Positions 18,395 to 26,877 are shown, counted from the stretch's first letter. The stretch: DNA of 64,000 bases from Pseudemcibacter aquimaris (GCF_028869115.1 NZ_CP079800.1:1922001-1986000); one strand, 5' to 3'. Notes: a model not told the origin generated them from the sequence alone. Translations and numbers: made by a program.

Positions 18395-20188
18395 CTAAAC
18401 CCCAAACTGAAGTCCGGCAAGGTGGGCGTAGAGGCCGCCTTTTTTGATTAGTTCTTCGTGGTTGCCGCTTTCGACGATTTTGCCGTGGTCCATGACGACG
18501 ATGCGGTCGGCTTTTTGTACAGTGGCGAGGCGGTGTGCGACTACAAGAGTTGTTTTATTCTGCATCAATTTATCAAGGGCTGCTTGCACAAGTTTTTCAT
18601 TTTCCGCGTCAAGCGCCGATGTTGCCTCATCCAGCAGCAGAATTTCCGCGTCCTGTAAAATCGCGCGGGCAATGGCAACACGTTGTCTTTGACCGCCCGA
18701 AAGGCGCGTACCACGTTCACCAAGGAATGTTTCCATTCCTTCCGGTAATCGGTCGATAAATTCATCGGCACGGGCCGCGCGGGCTGCTTCCGCGATCATT
18801 TCATCGGTTGCGTCCTGATTACCGTATTTGATATTTTCCGCAATGGTGGTGGCGAATACCATTGTTTCCTGACTTACGACACCAAGATGCTGTCTTACCT
18901 CAATCGGGTCGGCGTCTGTTAACGTCACGCCGTCGATTGAAATGCCGCCCGCCTGCGGATCGTAAAAACGTTGCAGCAATTGAAATACTGTTGTTTTACC
19001 AGCCCCAGACGGGCCAACGATGGCGACGGTTTCACCGCCTTTTACCTCAAGATTAAAATCTTCAAGGATGTTTTCTGTCGGGCGCGATGGGTATGCGAAT
19101 GTCACATCCTTAAACGCAAGGCTTCCTTGCTTTACTTCCGGGAATGTTGCCGGATTTTCCGGCGCCTGAATTTCACTTTCAGTGGAAATAATCTCAAGAC
19201 ATCTGCTTGCGGCACCGGCGGCGCGCTGCAGTTCACCGTATACTTCGGATAATGCGCCCATGGCGCCGGCCACAAGCACGGCATAAATCACAAATGCGGT
19301 CAGTTCACCGCTGCTGATGTTGCCCTGTATCACATCACGGGCACCAAGCCATAACACAAGATCCACTGCACCAAACACCAGCAGGATAATTAGAAACGTG
19401 AGCACCGCCCGCATACGGGTGCGGTTAATGGCCGCGCCAAATGCCACCTCGATAGAGGATGAATATTTCTTATTTTCAAATGCTTCTTGTGTGTAGCTTT
19501 GCACCGTTTGAACGGCACCAATGGTTTCATTGGCAGTTGCGCTTGCGTCGGCGATTTTATCTTGTGATGTGCGTGATAAATTGCGCACTTTTCGACCCAA
19601 CACAATAAGCGGCGCCACAATGAACGGCAGCAACATGAACACATATGCCGTTAATAACCAATTGGTATAAAGCATCATAACAAGACCACCAATCATGGTG
19701 ATCAGATTGCGAAGCGCCACGGATGCGGTTGAGCCCACAACCGATTGGATGACGGTCGTATCGGTATTAAGACGAGAAAGAATATCGCCAGAGCGGTTCT
19801 TTTCAAAAAACACCGGGCTTAAGGTTAAAACTTTTGCGAAAACTTCGCTGCGGATGTCGGTGACGACCCGTTCCCCAAGCCACGTCACCATATAATAACG
19901 TGCAAATGTCGCCATCGCGAGGATGAGCGCAATACCCATCAACCCTAGGAAATATAAATTAATGGTTTCAATACTGACCGAAGAAAAACCCTGATCAATG
20001 ATTTGACGGATAGCCTGCGGAATCGCGAGCGTCGCACCCGCCGCAACCACAAGCGCAATCAACGCCTTTATAATCGTTGGTTTATAGGGGGAAAGAAACA
20101 CCCAAAGCAGCTTTGCTTCGCTTACCTTACCGCGCGGTGCTTCGTCCTTATCCGGCGTCCTGCCGTTGCTTTGTTTCTGATCAGCCAT
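18395..20188 (-). CDS. ABC exporter, fused permease-ATPase (MsbA-like)
   Basis: 597 residues. A six-helix transmembrane domain (about 35-320) is followed by a nucleotide-binding domain with Walker A GPSGAGKT (392-399), the ABC signature LSGGQ (496-500), Walker B ILLLDE (516-521) and the H-loop histidine in VVAHRL. It works as a homodimer exporting lipids or drugs; the N-terminal FLSPYKPTIIKA and overall length resemble the alphaproteobacterial MsbA/heterologous lipid exporter branch. The gene is divergent from rpmE. Substrate is inferred only from family. Confidence 0.88.
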   Translation of the reverse strand: MADQKQSNGRTPDKDEAPRGKVSEAKLLWVFLSPYKPTIIKALIALVVAAGATLAIPQAIRQIIDQGFSSVSIETINLYFLGLMGIALILAMATFARYYMVTWLGERVVTDIRSEVFAKVLTLSPVFFEKNRSGDILSRLNTDTTVIQSVVGSTASVALRNLITMIGGLVMMLYTNWLLTAYVFMLLPFIVAPLIVLGRKVRNLSRTSQDKIADASATANETIGAVQTVQSYTQEAFENKKYSSSIEVAFGAAINRTRMRAVLTFLIILLVFGAVDLVLWLGARDVIQGNISSGELTAFVIYAVLVAGAMGALSEVYGELQRAAGAASRCLEIISTESEIQAPENPATFPEVKQGSLAFKDVTFAYPSRPTENILEDFNLEVKGGETVAIVGPSGAGKTTVFQLLQRFYDPQAGGISIDGVTLTDADPIEVRQHLGVVSQETMVFATTIAENIKYGNQDATDEMIAEAARAARADEFIDRLPEGMETFLGERGTRLSGGQRQRVAIARAILQDAEILLLDEATSALDAENEKLVQAALDKLMQNKTTLVVAHRLATVQKADRIVVMDHGKIVESGNHEELIKKGGLYAHLAGLQFGV

Positions 20189-20317
20189 GAAATCTAATTA
20201 AGTATTAAATAAATATATTCAAGAAGGGGATATAGCAGTTAGATGCGTACTGAACAATGAAAGAACGTGAAAAATTCATTTTTTTCATGAAAAATGCTTA
20301 ATAAACCAGATTCCCGC

Positions 20318-20346
20318 TTGCAACCGGACAGCCACTTGGGTATATA
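20318..20346 (+). promoter_or_regulatory. Sigma-70 promoter of rpmE
   Basis: TTGCAA and TATATA with exactly 17 bases between, 65 bases upstream of the rpmE ATG in the divergent gap with the ABC exporter. Confidence 0.6.
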
Positions 20347-20410
20347 AGCGCAATTAATTTGCTCGAGCAGAGTTGGAATTTTGCTCAAAGAGATAGAAAA
20401 GAGATTAGCT

Positions 20411-20638
20411 ATGAAAAAAGATATTCATCCAGAATACCACACAATTACCGTTGCGATGACTGACGGTTCAACATATGAAACACGCACAACATGGGGCAAT
20501 GCAGGCGATACGCTTACACTTGAAATTGACCCTAAATCACACCCTGCATGGGTAGGTGGCGCGAAGAAAGTTTCTGACAAAGGTCGTGTGGCACAATTCA
20601 ACAAACGCTTTGCAAACTTCGGCGTTAAAAAGAAGTAA
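20411..20638 (+). CDS. rpmE: 50S ribosomal protein L31
   Basis: 75 residues from ATG 20411 ([10 protein letters not shown]). The upstream in-frame codon at 20381 adds ten residues not found in L31 and is rejected. The body [16 protein letters not shown] and [12 protein letters not shown] is L31. The CxxC zinc ligands of the C+ form are absent, so this is a zinc-independent L31. A good promoter lies at 20318 and a terminator at 20665, giving a single-gene transcript. Confidence 0.95.
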   Translation: MKKDIHPEYHTITVAMTDGSTYETRTTWGNAGDTLTLEIDPKSHPAWVGGAKKVSDKGRVAQFNKRFANFGVKKK

Positions 20639-20664
20639 CATTCTTTTAGAAGATAAGATTTTAA

Positions 20665-20698
20665 GAAGGCTTTTCGAAAATTCGGAAGGCCTTTTTTC
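20665..20698 (+). terminator. Terminator after rpmE, possibly shared with rcdA
   Basis: AAGGCTTTTCGAA pairs imperfectly with TTCGGAAGGCCTT and is followed by a T tract. It lies between the convergent rpmE and rcdA ends, so it may serve both strands. Confidence 0.75.
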
Positions 20699-20707
20699 GT
20701 TTCGCGC

Positions 20708-21187
20708 TTAACTCTTGCGCTCGATCTCGTCAATTAAGTTATGAACGGGGTTTTCTTCCACGACACCGCCGTCATATAGCACCCTGTCGATACGCACAAT
20801 TTTCGCGTAAAGGTCACGAACCCTAAGGGAATATTCAATGAATTGCGGTGGGAATTTATCGGTATCACATCCAATGGGAACATCAAACATGTGATTATCG
20901 CTAAGGCGGTTTTTCTTTTCGGCCGCGTCACTGACACTTAATTCGCCGCCACGCACCCCTTTTTGCATAAGACACCATGACATCGCCTGCATGACACCTG
21001 TGGTCATACGGTTACATTCAAGGGTATAATAGCCCATCAGGTCCGCACCAATGGTCTTCAGACTTGTCTTTTTATTGGATTGCAGATACTCGACAATAGA
21101 GCTGCTCAGTTCTAATGCTTCCTGATATAATTCTTCAAGAATTTCTGCCTTTAATTGTCCGTCATTGTCTATGGCGTCTTCTAACAT
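20708..21187 (-). CDS. rcdA: RcdA-family protein (DUF1465)
   Basis: 159 residues, all alpha-helical. The sequence matches the DUF1465 pattern, including LYQEALELSSSIVEYL, YTLECNRMTTGVMQAMSWCL and FIEYSLRVRDLYAKIVRID (quoted in parts). In Caulobacter RcdA is an adaptor that brings CtrA and other substrates to the ClpXP protease together with CpdR and PopA, so this gene suggests a CtrA-type cell-cycle circuit. It converges with rpmE and diverges from the small heat-shock gene. Confidence 0.85.
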   Translation of the reverse strand: MLEDAIDNDGQLKAEILEELYQEALELSSSIVEYLQSNKKTSLKTIGADLMGYYTLECNRMTTGVMQAMSWCLMQKGVRGGELSVSDAAEKKNRLSDNHMFDVPIGCDTDKFPPQFIEYSLRVRDLYAKIVRIDRVLYDGGVVEENPVHNLIDEIERKS

Positions 21188-21274
21188 ATCTGTCCTTTGG
21201 TAAGTAAGATTAATAAATTATAGAACCAATTCCTTAAAATCCCCTTTATTTTTTTATGATTTATTTTTTACGTA

Positions 21275-21303
21275 CTTGAAAAGAATTATTCCCCACCTAT
21301 CTA
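21275..21303 (+). promoter_or_regulatory. RpoH (heat-shock sigma) promoter
   Basis: CTTGAA at 21275-21280 and ACCTATCTA at 21295-21303 are 14 bases apart. This fits the sigma-32 pattern CTTGAA, 13-17 bases, CCCCATNTA with six of eight -10 matches. The gene downstream is a small heat-shock protein, which supports the reading. Confidence 0.6.
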
Positions 21304-21409
21304 TTAATTGTAAGGCAAAAATATGGTCATTGCCACAATGGGATGACAAGCAACACCTTACAAAATTTAAACATATCGCATCTGACCAAGAGGTATTTGC
21401 GAGCACTTA

Positions 21410-21427
21410 TCGCTTAAACATAAAGGA
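21410..21427 (+). promoter_or_regulatory. Possible ROSE-like RNA thermometer
   Basis: The leader carries TCGCT (21410-21414) nine bases before the AGGA ribosome-binding site (21424-21427). A UYGCU/AGGA pairing that masks the Shine-Dalgarno sequence is the core of ROSE elements upstream of alphaproteobacterial small heat-shock genes. Only the final hairpin is seen; the upstream hairpins were not worked out. Confidence 0.3.
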
Positions 21428-21436
21428 TAAAAAAAT

Positions 21437-21895
21437 ATGAGAACACTTGATCTTAGCCCACTTCTTAAATCCACAATTGGTTTTGACCATATGAACCGGG
21501 TTTTTGAAAATGCAGTGGGAAACAACGATGTTTCCTATCCCCCATATAACATCGAAAAAATCAGCGAAGATGATTACCGCATCACAATGGCGCTTGCCGG
21601 TTTTTCAGAAGACGACCTTGTCATCGAACTTGATGGTGGCGTTCTTTCCATAACCGCCGACGGCAGCGAAGAAGAAGCCGATCCAGAACGCTTTTTGCAC
21701 CGCGGTATTGCCAAACGTGCCTTTAAACGTCATTTCCGCCTTGCGGAAACAATAAAGGTTCTTGGCGCTGAATTTGAAAACGGATTGCTCATGATTGATC
21801 TTCAACGTGAAATTCCGGAACACCTAAAACCACGTCAGATTAAAATTGGCAAAACAGTCGCGAAACCAAAAATAGTCGACGAAAACGCTGCATAA
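21437..21895 (+). CDS. ibpA: Small heat-shock protein, Hsp20/IbpA family
   Basis: 152 residues. The alpha-crystallin domain spans about 32-130 with YPPYNIEKISEDDYRITMAL, the LAGFSEDDLVIEL strand and the closing GLLMIDLQREIPE; the C-terminal IKIG is the IxI-type tail that links dimers into oligomers. It holds unfolding proteins for refolding by DnaK/ClpB. Expression is probably heat-controlled by the RpoH promoter at 21275 and perhaps by a thermometer. The ATG follows AGGA by nine bases. A terminator follows at 21911. Confidence 0.93.
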   Translation: MRTLDLSPLLKSTIGFDHMNRVFENAVGNNDVSYPPYNIEKISEDDYRITMALAGFSEDDLVIELDGGVLSITADGSEEEADPERFLHRGIAKRAFKRHFRLAETIKVLGAEFENGLLMIDLQREIPEHLKPRQIKIGKTVAKPKIVDENAA

Positions 21896-21910
21896 CCCCC
21901 AAATAAAGAT

Positions 21911-21949
21911 CAAGCCCCTGTAGTTCCTCCCGCGGGGGCTTGTTTCTTT
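21911..21949 (+). terminator. Terminator of ibpA, probably bidirectional
   Basis: CAAGCCCC and GGGGCTTG form an eight-pair stem followed by TTTCTTTC. It sits between the convergent ibpA and DUF1192 genes; the minus-strand side is also T-rich (ATCTTTATTT). Confidence 0.85.
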
Positions 21950-21950
21950 C

Positions 21951-22142
21951 TTACTTAAAGAAACTATCCGCATCGGCGTATGCGTTCTTTTTATTCTGAA
22001 TTTCGCTTTCCGTGCGCAGAATTTCCGCTTTTAATACAGCCACCCTGTCATTTAATGCTTCCACACTATGAACGGTAAGGTCTTCTTCGTTCAGTTGTTT
22101 TAATATTGATCCTTTTGGGATATCCAGTTCTTCATCATTCAT
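21951..22142 (-). CDS. DUF1192 small coiled-coil protein
   Basis: 63 residues from ATG 22142 (MNDEELDIPKG). The in-frame upstream start at 22208 adds 22 residues unlike the family. The order LTVHSVEALNDRVAVLKAEI, then a Lys-rich helix, then ADSFF matches DUF1192, whose members are about 60 residues with VEELEERIALLEAEI and a terminal ADSxFK. It is divergent from the quinone oxidoreductase gene, the usual alphaproteobacterial arrangement. Function unknown. Confidence 0.8.
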   Translation of the reverse strand: MNDEELDIPKGSILKQLNEEDLTVHSVEALNDRVAVLKAEILRTESEIQNKKNAYADADSFFK

Positions 22143-22222
22143 TTTTATGAGCCTATTTATCCATTTAAATTCTTCACTATATTCTTTATAAATTAATGAA
22201 ATAGTCAATCAAGGAAACATTT

Positions 22223-23206
22223 ATGAATATGAAAGCCGTGATTACGAATGGCGATGGCGGGCCGGAAGTTCTGGAAATGGGAAACACCCAAAAGCCAGCC
22301 CCTGCGGCGGTTGAGGTTTTAATCAAGGTTGAATATGCCGGCATCAATCGTCCTGATATTGTCCAGCGTAATGGCCTTTATCCACCACCACCCGGTGCGT
22401 CACCCATTCTTGGTCTTGAATGTTCCGGTGAAATTGTTGAAATCGGTGAAAATGTAACCGAATGGAATATTGGCGATAAGGTCTGCGCATTATTATCCGG
22501 CGGCGGTTACGCGGAATACACAATTGCACACATGGATAGCTGCTTACCTGTACCAGCGGGGCTTGATATGGCACATGCAGCGGCAATACCGGAAACATAT
22601 TTCACCGCCTGGTCCAATATTTTTGATCGTGCTTCTTTAAAGCCAAATGAAACAATCCTTATTCACGGTGGTACATCCGGCATTGGCACAACAGCCATTC
22701 AAATGGCGAAAGCACATGGCGCGACAGTGATCACCACATCCGGCAGTAATGAAAAATGTGAATTTTGTAAAAAACTAGGCGCTGAATTCACCATCAATTA
22801 TAAAACCGAAAATTTCCGTGAAATGATTATGGAATATACAAATGGACGCGGAGTAGACGTATTACTGGATATGGTGGCAGGCCAATATATGACCGATAAT
22901 GTGAAATCAATGGCACCGGACGGACGATTGGTCATAATTGCCGTACAAGGCGGACCAAAGGTGGACTTTAACATATTACCCGTCATGTTAAAACGACTGA
23001 CGATCACCGGATCAACGTTACGCCCCCGTGATAATGCCTTTAAAGGGGATATTGCCAGGAATCTACGCGAACATATCTGGCCCTTCATTGAAAAAGGTGA
23101 CATCGGACCGATTGTAAATAAAACATTCCCACTAGATCAGGCCGCAGACGCACATCGCCACCTCGAAAGTGGCGACGTCATTGGAAAAGTGATTTTGAAA
23201 ATTTAA
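22223..23206 (+). CDS. NAD(P)H:quinone oxidoreductase, zinc-free MDR family
   Basis: 327 residues. The GroES-like N-terminal half (GINRPDIVQRNGLYPPPPG) lacks zinc ligands, and the Rossmann half has GGTSGIGTTAIQMAKAHGA, the nucleotide loop of the quinone oxidoreductase (Qor/TP53I3-like) branch. These enzymes reduce quinones with NADPH, usually one electron at a time. ATG 22223 has AAGGA eight bases upstream; ATG 22229 is possible. It converges with the HerA-like gene (stop codons adjacent). Confidence 0.88.
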   Translation: MNMKAVITNGDGGPEVLEMGNTQKPAPAAVEVLIKVEYAGINRPDIVQRNGLYPPPPGASPILGLECSGEIVEIGENVTEWNIGDKVCALLSGGGYAEYTIAHMDSCLPVPAGLDMAHAAAIPETYFTAWSNIFDRASLKPNETILIHGGTSGIGTTAIQMAKAHGATVITTSGSNEKCEFCKKLGAEFTINYKTENFREMIMEYTNGRGVDVLLDMVAGQYMTDNVKSMAPDGRLVIIAVQGGPKVDFNILPVMLKRLTITGSTLRPRDNAFKGDIARNLREHIWPFIEKGDIGPIVNKTFPLDQAADAHRHLESGDVIGKVILKI

Positions 23207-24859
23207 TTACCGTTCACCGCGGCCGAATTTACGCCAATTATAAATGGTTTTATTAACAAAATCAGGATCTTCGAGCGTATGTTGCCAGTCGGTTGCAAAA
23301 TCGGGGCTACCACTGCTTGGTAAATGATTTTCTTCCAATTTATCCACAAGCATCCTGACCGGTGCCACAACCCCTTCCCCAACCGCGAGGACCTCTCTAT
23401 TCTGAAGTGATGAAAGCGACGCAAGCGAACCGCTACTTCCTTCTGGCATAACGTGTGCAACGAAATTTTGGTCACGTTCGTTATTCAGCCGCATCGAGAA
23501 TATAGTACCGCACTGGGATAATGCTGATTCAGAAACATCCGCAGGACGCTGTGACACAAGCCCCAGGGAAACACCGTATTTACGCCCCTCTTTCGCGATA
23601 CGTTCAATCGCTTTTTTGGTTGATGCAAAAACAGTCGACAAGTCAGTAGGTACGTATCTGTGTGCTTCTTCACAGACCAGCAAAATCGGACTGGCGTCGT
23701 CGCCTCTGCTCCAAACTGCGAAATCAAATACGGCACGGCTGATCACAGAAACCACAACATTCACGATTTCCGATGGCACACCGGAAAGATCAATTGTTGA
23801 TATCGGTTTATCGTCAACCGGAAAACGGAATAAATTGCTTAATGTCATGCCTAAGTTATCATTGGCAAGCATACCCGAGAACATAAATGAAAAACGCGTA
23901 TCTTTTCTTAGCTCTTCGACTTTATTCTTAATTCTTAAAAACGGTGTGATGTTATCAGGGTTTTCAAGTTTGCCCATTTCTTCATCAAGGAACTTGATCA
24001 AAAATGAAAGCTTATAAGGAATTGGCGTATCAACTGTAATTTCATCTGGTGAAAGAAAATCTGAATTATCAACTCGTGCAGCATATAATGCACGGCGAAG
24101 CACATCAATTTCTGTCATCCGTGTATTGGCTTTATAAGTTCCGATAAACATTTCAATATGTTCTTCGAAATTCATCATCCAATAAGGAAGGCGCAGATTT
24201 TTAATGTCAAAATGTTCCGCACAATCAGAAAAGGCCGTTTCATATTCGTTATGCGGATCAAGCATAATAATATGCGCTTTGGGCAAACGTTCAACAATCC
24301 GCCTGATAATGAGCGCGACCGTACATGATTTACCGGTACCCGTACTACCAAGCACGGCAAAATGCTTTCCTAAGAGTGCGTTAATATCAAATGATGCCGG
24401 GGTAATATGTTGCGGGAAGACCTGCCCCAAATGGAAATGATTTCTATCATTAAAGCCAAAAATTGCTTCCACATCCTTAGTGGTAACGGGGTAGATTTTT
24501 TCACCTGGGACGGGGAAATCCTTAACACCGCGGTCGAACGTCATGCCCGATCTTGTCATTGGTGCAAGCATACCGTGCCCCAGATAATCCAGCTGCATCG
24601 AGACCTGATTTGTTGGTAAATTATTTTCAAGTAATGATTTGATACCGCGCACGGTTACAAACAAATATCCTTTAGCCACTTTGATTTTAAGTATAGTACC
24701 GATTTGCCCCGGGGAAAGATCAACATCGTTATAATCTACACTCGACATTTCCCTTAGAGTCTCAAGATTACAAATTGCACGAAGGCCATTTCCAAGGGTT
24801 TCTGTGACAACACCGACCGCTTTTAACGGCTTTTTTTCTTCTTGTTCAACGTCGCTCAT
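23207..24859 (-). CDS. HerA-like (DUF87) hexameric ATPase
   Basis: 550 residues. An N-terminal HAS-type barrel (about 10-110) is followed by a RecA-like ATPase with Walker A GSTGTGKS (171-178), Walker B ILLVCEEAHRYVP and the arginine-finger region SQRPADVSESALSQCGT. HerA proteins are DNA translocases; archaeal ones act with NurA in end resection and many bacterial ones accompany a nuclease or Sir2 partner. Here neighbours are a quinone oxidoreductase and ykgO, with no nuclease nearby, so a stand-alone housekeeping role is more likely than defence. Confidence 0.85.
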   Translation of the reverse strand: MSDVEQEEKKPLKAVGVVTETLGNGLRAICNLETLREMSSVDYNDVDLSPGQIGTILKIKVAKGYLFVTVRGIKSLLENNLPTNQVSMQLDYLGHGMLAPMTRSGMTFDRGVKDFPVPGEKIYPVTTKDVEAIFGFNDRNHFHLGQVFPQHITPASFDINALLGKHFAVLGSTGTGKSCTVALIIRRIVERLPKAHIIMLDPHNEYETAFSDCAEHFDIKNLRLPYWMMNFEEHIEMFIGTYKANTRMTEIDVLRRALYAARVDNSDFLSPDEITVDTPIPYKLSFLIKFLDEEMGKLENPDNITPFLRIKNKVEELRKDTRFSFMFSGMLANDNLGMTLSNLFRFPVDDKPISTIDLSGVPSEIVNVVVSVISRAVFDFAVWSRGDDASPILLVCEEAHRYVPTDLSTVFASTKKAIERIAKEGRKYGVSLGLVSQRPADVSESALSQCGTIFSMRLNNERDQNFVAHVMPEGSSGSLASLSSLQNREVLAVGEGVVAPVRMLVDKLEENHLPSSGSPDFATDWQHTLEDPDFVNKTIYNWRKFGRGER

Positions 24860-25030
24860 GTGGCACTCTTTTTTTTATTATGATTATTGATTAATACGCA
24901 CAATATACTAACTTATTGTTAACATTATGAAAAATACTAAATACCAACTAATAAAAGGGATAGAAAAACATCATTTTTTATTCTTGTAAAAAGACTATCA
25001 TATTTTTTTCATTTTTTGTTATATATTTCA

Positions 25031-25057
25031 TTGACTTTTAAACGCGCCCACTATAGT
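25031..25057 (+). promoter_or_regulatory. Sigma-70 promoter of ykgO
   Basis: TTGACT and TATAGT with a 15-base spacer, about 80 bases ahead of the ykgO start. The spacing is short but both hexamers are good. Confidence 0.5.
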
Positions 25058-25073
25058 TTCCCTCCAAAGTTTT

Positions 25074-25105
25074 GAAGGGCAATGATCCCTTCGGGTCGAA
25101 AGACC
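25074..25105 (+). promoter_or_regulatory. Tandem hairpins in the ykgO leader
   Basis: GAAGGG (25074-25079) pairs with CCCTTC (25087-25092), and directly after it GGTC-GAAA-GACC (25094-25105) forms a second hairpin closed by a GNRA tetraloop. Both lie between the promoter and the start codon. An autogenous or metal-responsive leader is conceivable; no known riboswitch is recognised. Confidence 0.4.
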
Positions 25106-25136
25106 GAAATATGAATTTAAACAGATGAGATAAATT

Positions 25137-25262
25137 ATGAAAGTCGTAAACTCACTTAAGTCCTTAAAAGGTCGTCACCGCGATTGTCGTGTGATCCGTC
25201 GTAAAGGCCGTACATACGTAATTAACAAAACAAACCGTCGCTTCAAAGCTAGACAAGGTTAA
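25137..25262 (+). CDS. ykgO: 50S ribosomal protein L36, type B
   Basis: 41 residues: [20 protein letters not shown] then [21 protein letters not shown]. It is the zinc-independent form of L36, lacking the CxxC...CxxxxH ligands of RpmJ type A. Alphaproteobacteria usually carry only this form. The ATG has GATGAGAT upstream. It has its own promoter and a structured leader, and is followed by a candidate small RNA. Confidence 0.93.
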   Translation: MKVVNSLKSLKGRHRDCRVIRRKGRTYVINKTNRRFKARQG

Positions 25263-25288
25263 TTTGTTAAATAATTTACAAAGGATAG

Positions 25289-25317
25289 TTGACAGTAAAA
25301 TCTCATTTCTGTAATAT
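25289..25317 (+). promoter_or_regulatory. Near-consensus sigma-70 promoter of a candidate small RNA
   Basis: A perfect TTGACA (25289-25294) and TAATAT (25312-25317) are 17 bases apart. There is no gene on this strand before the terminator at 25349-25392 nor after it, as pyk comes from the opposite strand. Confidence 0.8.
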
Positions 25318-25323
25318 CTATTT

Positions 25324-25392
25324 GTAACGGACATTGTCCGTTTCAAACAGAAGGTCGAGCTTCCCCCCCAAGGGCTCGGCCTTCTTCCTTTT
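25324..25392 (+). ncRNA. Candidate small RNA between ykgO and pyk
   Basis: Starting about seven bases after the -10 box, the transcript would be about 69 bases: a 5' hairpin AACGGAC-ATT-GTCCGTT (25326-25342), a seven-base linker, and a terminator hairpin. It has no start codon with a ribosome-binding site and no reading frame. The terminator loop is TTCCCCCCAAG, a C-run that could pair with G-rich ribosome-binding sites, as the CCUCC loops of alphaproteobacterial small RNAs do. It runs opposite to the 3' end of pyk (stop at 25444), so overlap with a long pyk mRNA is possible. Confidence 0.6.
25349..25392 (+). terminator. Terminator of the candidate small RNA
   Basis: AGAAGGTCGAGC pairs with GGCTCGGCCTTCT (one mismatch) around a C-rich loop and ends in TTCCTTTTT. 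Confidence 0.8.
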
Positions 25393-25412
25393 TGGGGGAA
25401 AAATATTTCCCC
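25393..25412. other. Perfect hairpin next to the small-RNA terminator
   Basis: GGGGGAAA-AATA-TTTCCCCC. There is no T tract on either side, so it is not a standard terminator for pyk. Its G run could instead pair with the TTCCCCCCAA loop of the preceding terminator if transcription reads through. Confidence 0.6.
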
Positions 25413-25443
25413 CGCTCATTAAATCCTTAATTTTAAAGTGAAA

Positions 25444-26877
25444 TTAATCCTTCAGGTGATAATCCTGCACGCGTGCGATTCTTAACACATTGGTTTTTCC
25501 TGGCGTACCAAACGGCATTCCAGCTGTGATCACGATTCGATCTTCTAATGTCGTATAACCATAATCACAGCAGACGTGACAGGCCTTATCAATCATATCT
25601 TGGAAGTTCACGGCGTCCTGCGAATAAACGCAATTTAATCCCCATACAAGCGCCAGTCTTCTGGCTGTGGCGATATTCGGCGTTAACACCAATAGTGGTG
25701 CCTGTGGGCGCTCTCTGGACGCTCTTAATGCAGTTGATCCGGAACCAGTATAGGTCACAATCGCTTCTGCCTCGATGGTTTTGGCGACTTGCTTCGCTGC
25801 CGACGTAATCGCATCAGCTGTTGTTGCCTCTGGTACCGTATCATCTTTATCCAGCATTCTTAAGTAGCTAGGCTCGCTTTCAATGGATCTGGCAATTCTA
25901 TTCATACTTGATACGGCCTCTTCCGGATAATCACCAACGGCAGATTCCGCCGAAAGCATAATCGCATCCGCACCATCAAACACGGCATTTGCCACATCGG
26001 ATACTTCCGCGCGGGTCGGCACCGGTGCCGTGATCATGCTTTCGAGCATTTGTGTTGCCACCACGGACGGCTTACCAACACGTCTTGCGTGACGGATGAT
26101 TTTCTTTTGTTTTGCGGGTACCTGTTCCATCGGAAGTTCGACACCCATGTCACCACGGGCAACCATTACGCCATCCGCAAGATCAAGAATGGCATCAATT
26201 TCATGAACGGCCGATGGCTTTTCAATCTTTGCCATAATGCTCGCGCGTCCTTTGATGATGTCCTTTGCTTCCTGAACATCTTCGGGGCGCTGAACGAATG
26301 AAAGCGCAACCCAATCAACACCAAGATCAAGCGCGAAATTCAGATCTTTTTTATCCTTTGTCGTTAATGCAGCCAGCGGCAAAATCGCGCTTGGCACGTT
26401 AACGCCTTTTCTATCGGATAATTCGCCACCAACAAGAATTGTTGTTGTGATTTTTTCCGGTTCGACCTTATCAATGTGTAATCTGATTTTTCCATCATTC
26501 AGCAAAAGTTCTGTTTTTGGCTGAACCGCCTGATAAATTTCAGGGTGTGGTAATTCAACGCGTGATACATCACCGGGTTCACTGCTCATATCCAGAATGA
26601 ATGACTTTCCCTCTTCCAGCATTACGCAATCATCAGCAAAAACACCAACCCGTAATTTTGGCCCCTGTAAATCCGCAAGTACACCGATCGGGCGGCCAGT
26701 TTCCTTTTCCACATCACGCACGGTAGAGTAAAGATCAGCGATCCCTTGCTGATCGCCGTGGCTCATATTCAGCCGGAAAACATCTGCACCCGCTTCTGAT
26801 AGCTTTTTAATGGTTTCAAATGTATTTGATGCCGGTCCCAATGTGGCAATAATACGGGTGCGTCTATTACGATGCAT
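25444..26877 (-). CDS. pyk: Pyruvate kinase
   Basis: 477 residues, full length. It converts phosphoenolpyruvate and ADP to pyruvate and ATP. Visible are TLGPASNTFETIKKL and RLNMSHGD in the barrel, the active-site segment IMAKIEKPSAVHEIDAI with the catalytic Lys, MVARGDMGVELP for Mg2+ and K+ binding and TQMLESMI. The C-terminal domain (about 350-477) has the allosteric fold, ending PFGTPGKTNVLRIARV. The exported M18 peptidase gene lies 24 bases upstream in the same direction, so they may share a transcript. Confidence 0.96.
   Translation of the reverse strand: MHRNRRTRIIATLGPASNTFETIKKLSEAGADVFRLNMSHGDQQGIADLYSTVRDVEKETGRPIGVLADLQGPKLRVGVFADDCVMLEEGKSFILDMSSEPGDVSRVELPHPEIYQAVQPKTELLLNDGKIRLHIDKVEPEKITTTILVGGELSDRKGVNVPSAILPLAALTTKDKKDLNFALDLGVDWVALSFVQRPEDVQEAKDIIKGRASIMAKIEKPSAVHEIDAILDLADGVMVARGDMGVELPMEQVPAKQKKIIRHARRVGKPSVVATQMLESMITAPVPTRAEVSDVANAVFDGADAIMLSAESAVGDYPEEAVSSMNRIARSIESEPSYLRMLDKDDTVPEATTADAITSAAKQVAKTIEAEAIVTYTGSGSTALRASRERPQAPLLVLTPNIATARRLALVWGLNCVYSQDAVNFQDMIDKACHVCCDYGYTTLEDRIVITAGMPFGTPGKTNVLRIARVQDYHLKD

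Noticed and set aside
23207-24859. HerA-based antiphage system
   Set aside because: No Sir2, nuclease or DUF4297 partner is adjacent; neighbours are a convergent quinone oxidoreductase gene and ykgO.
25393-25412. Terminator of pyk
   Set aside because: The hairpin is perfect but no T tract follows on the minus strand.
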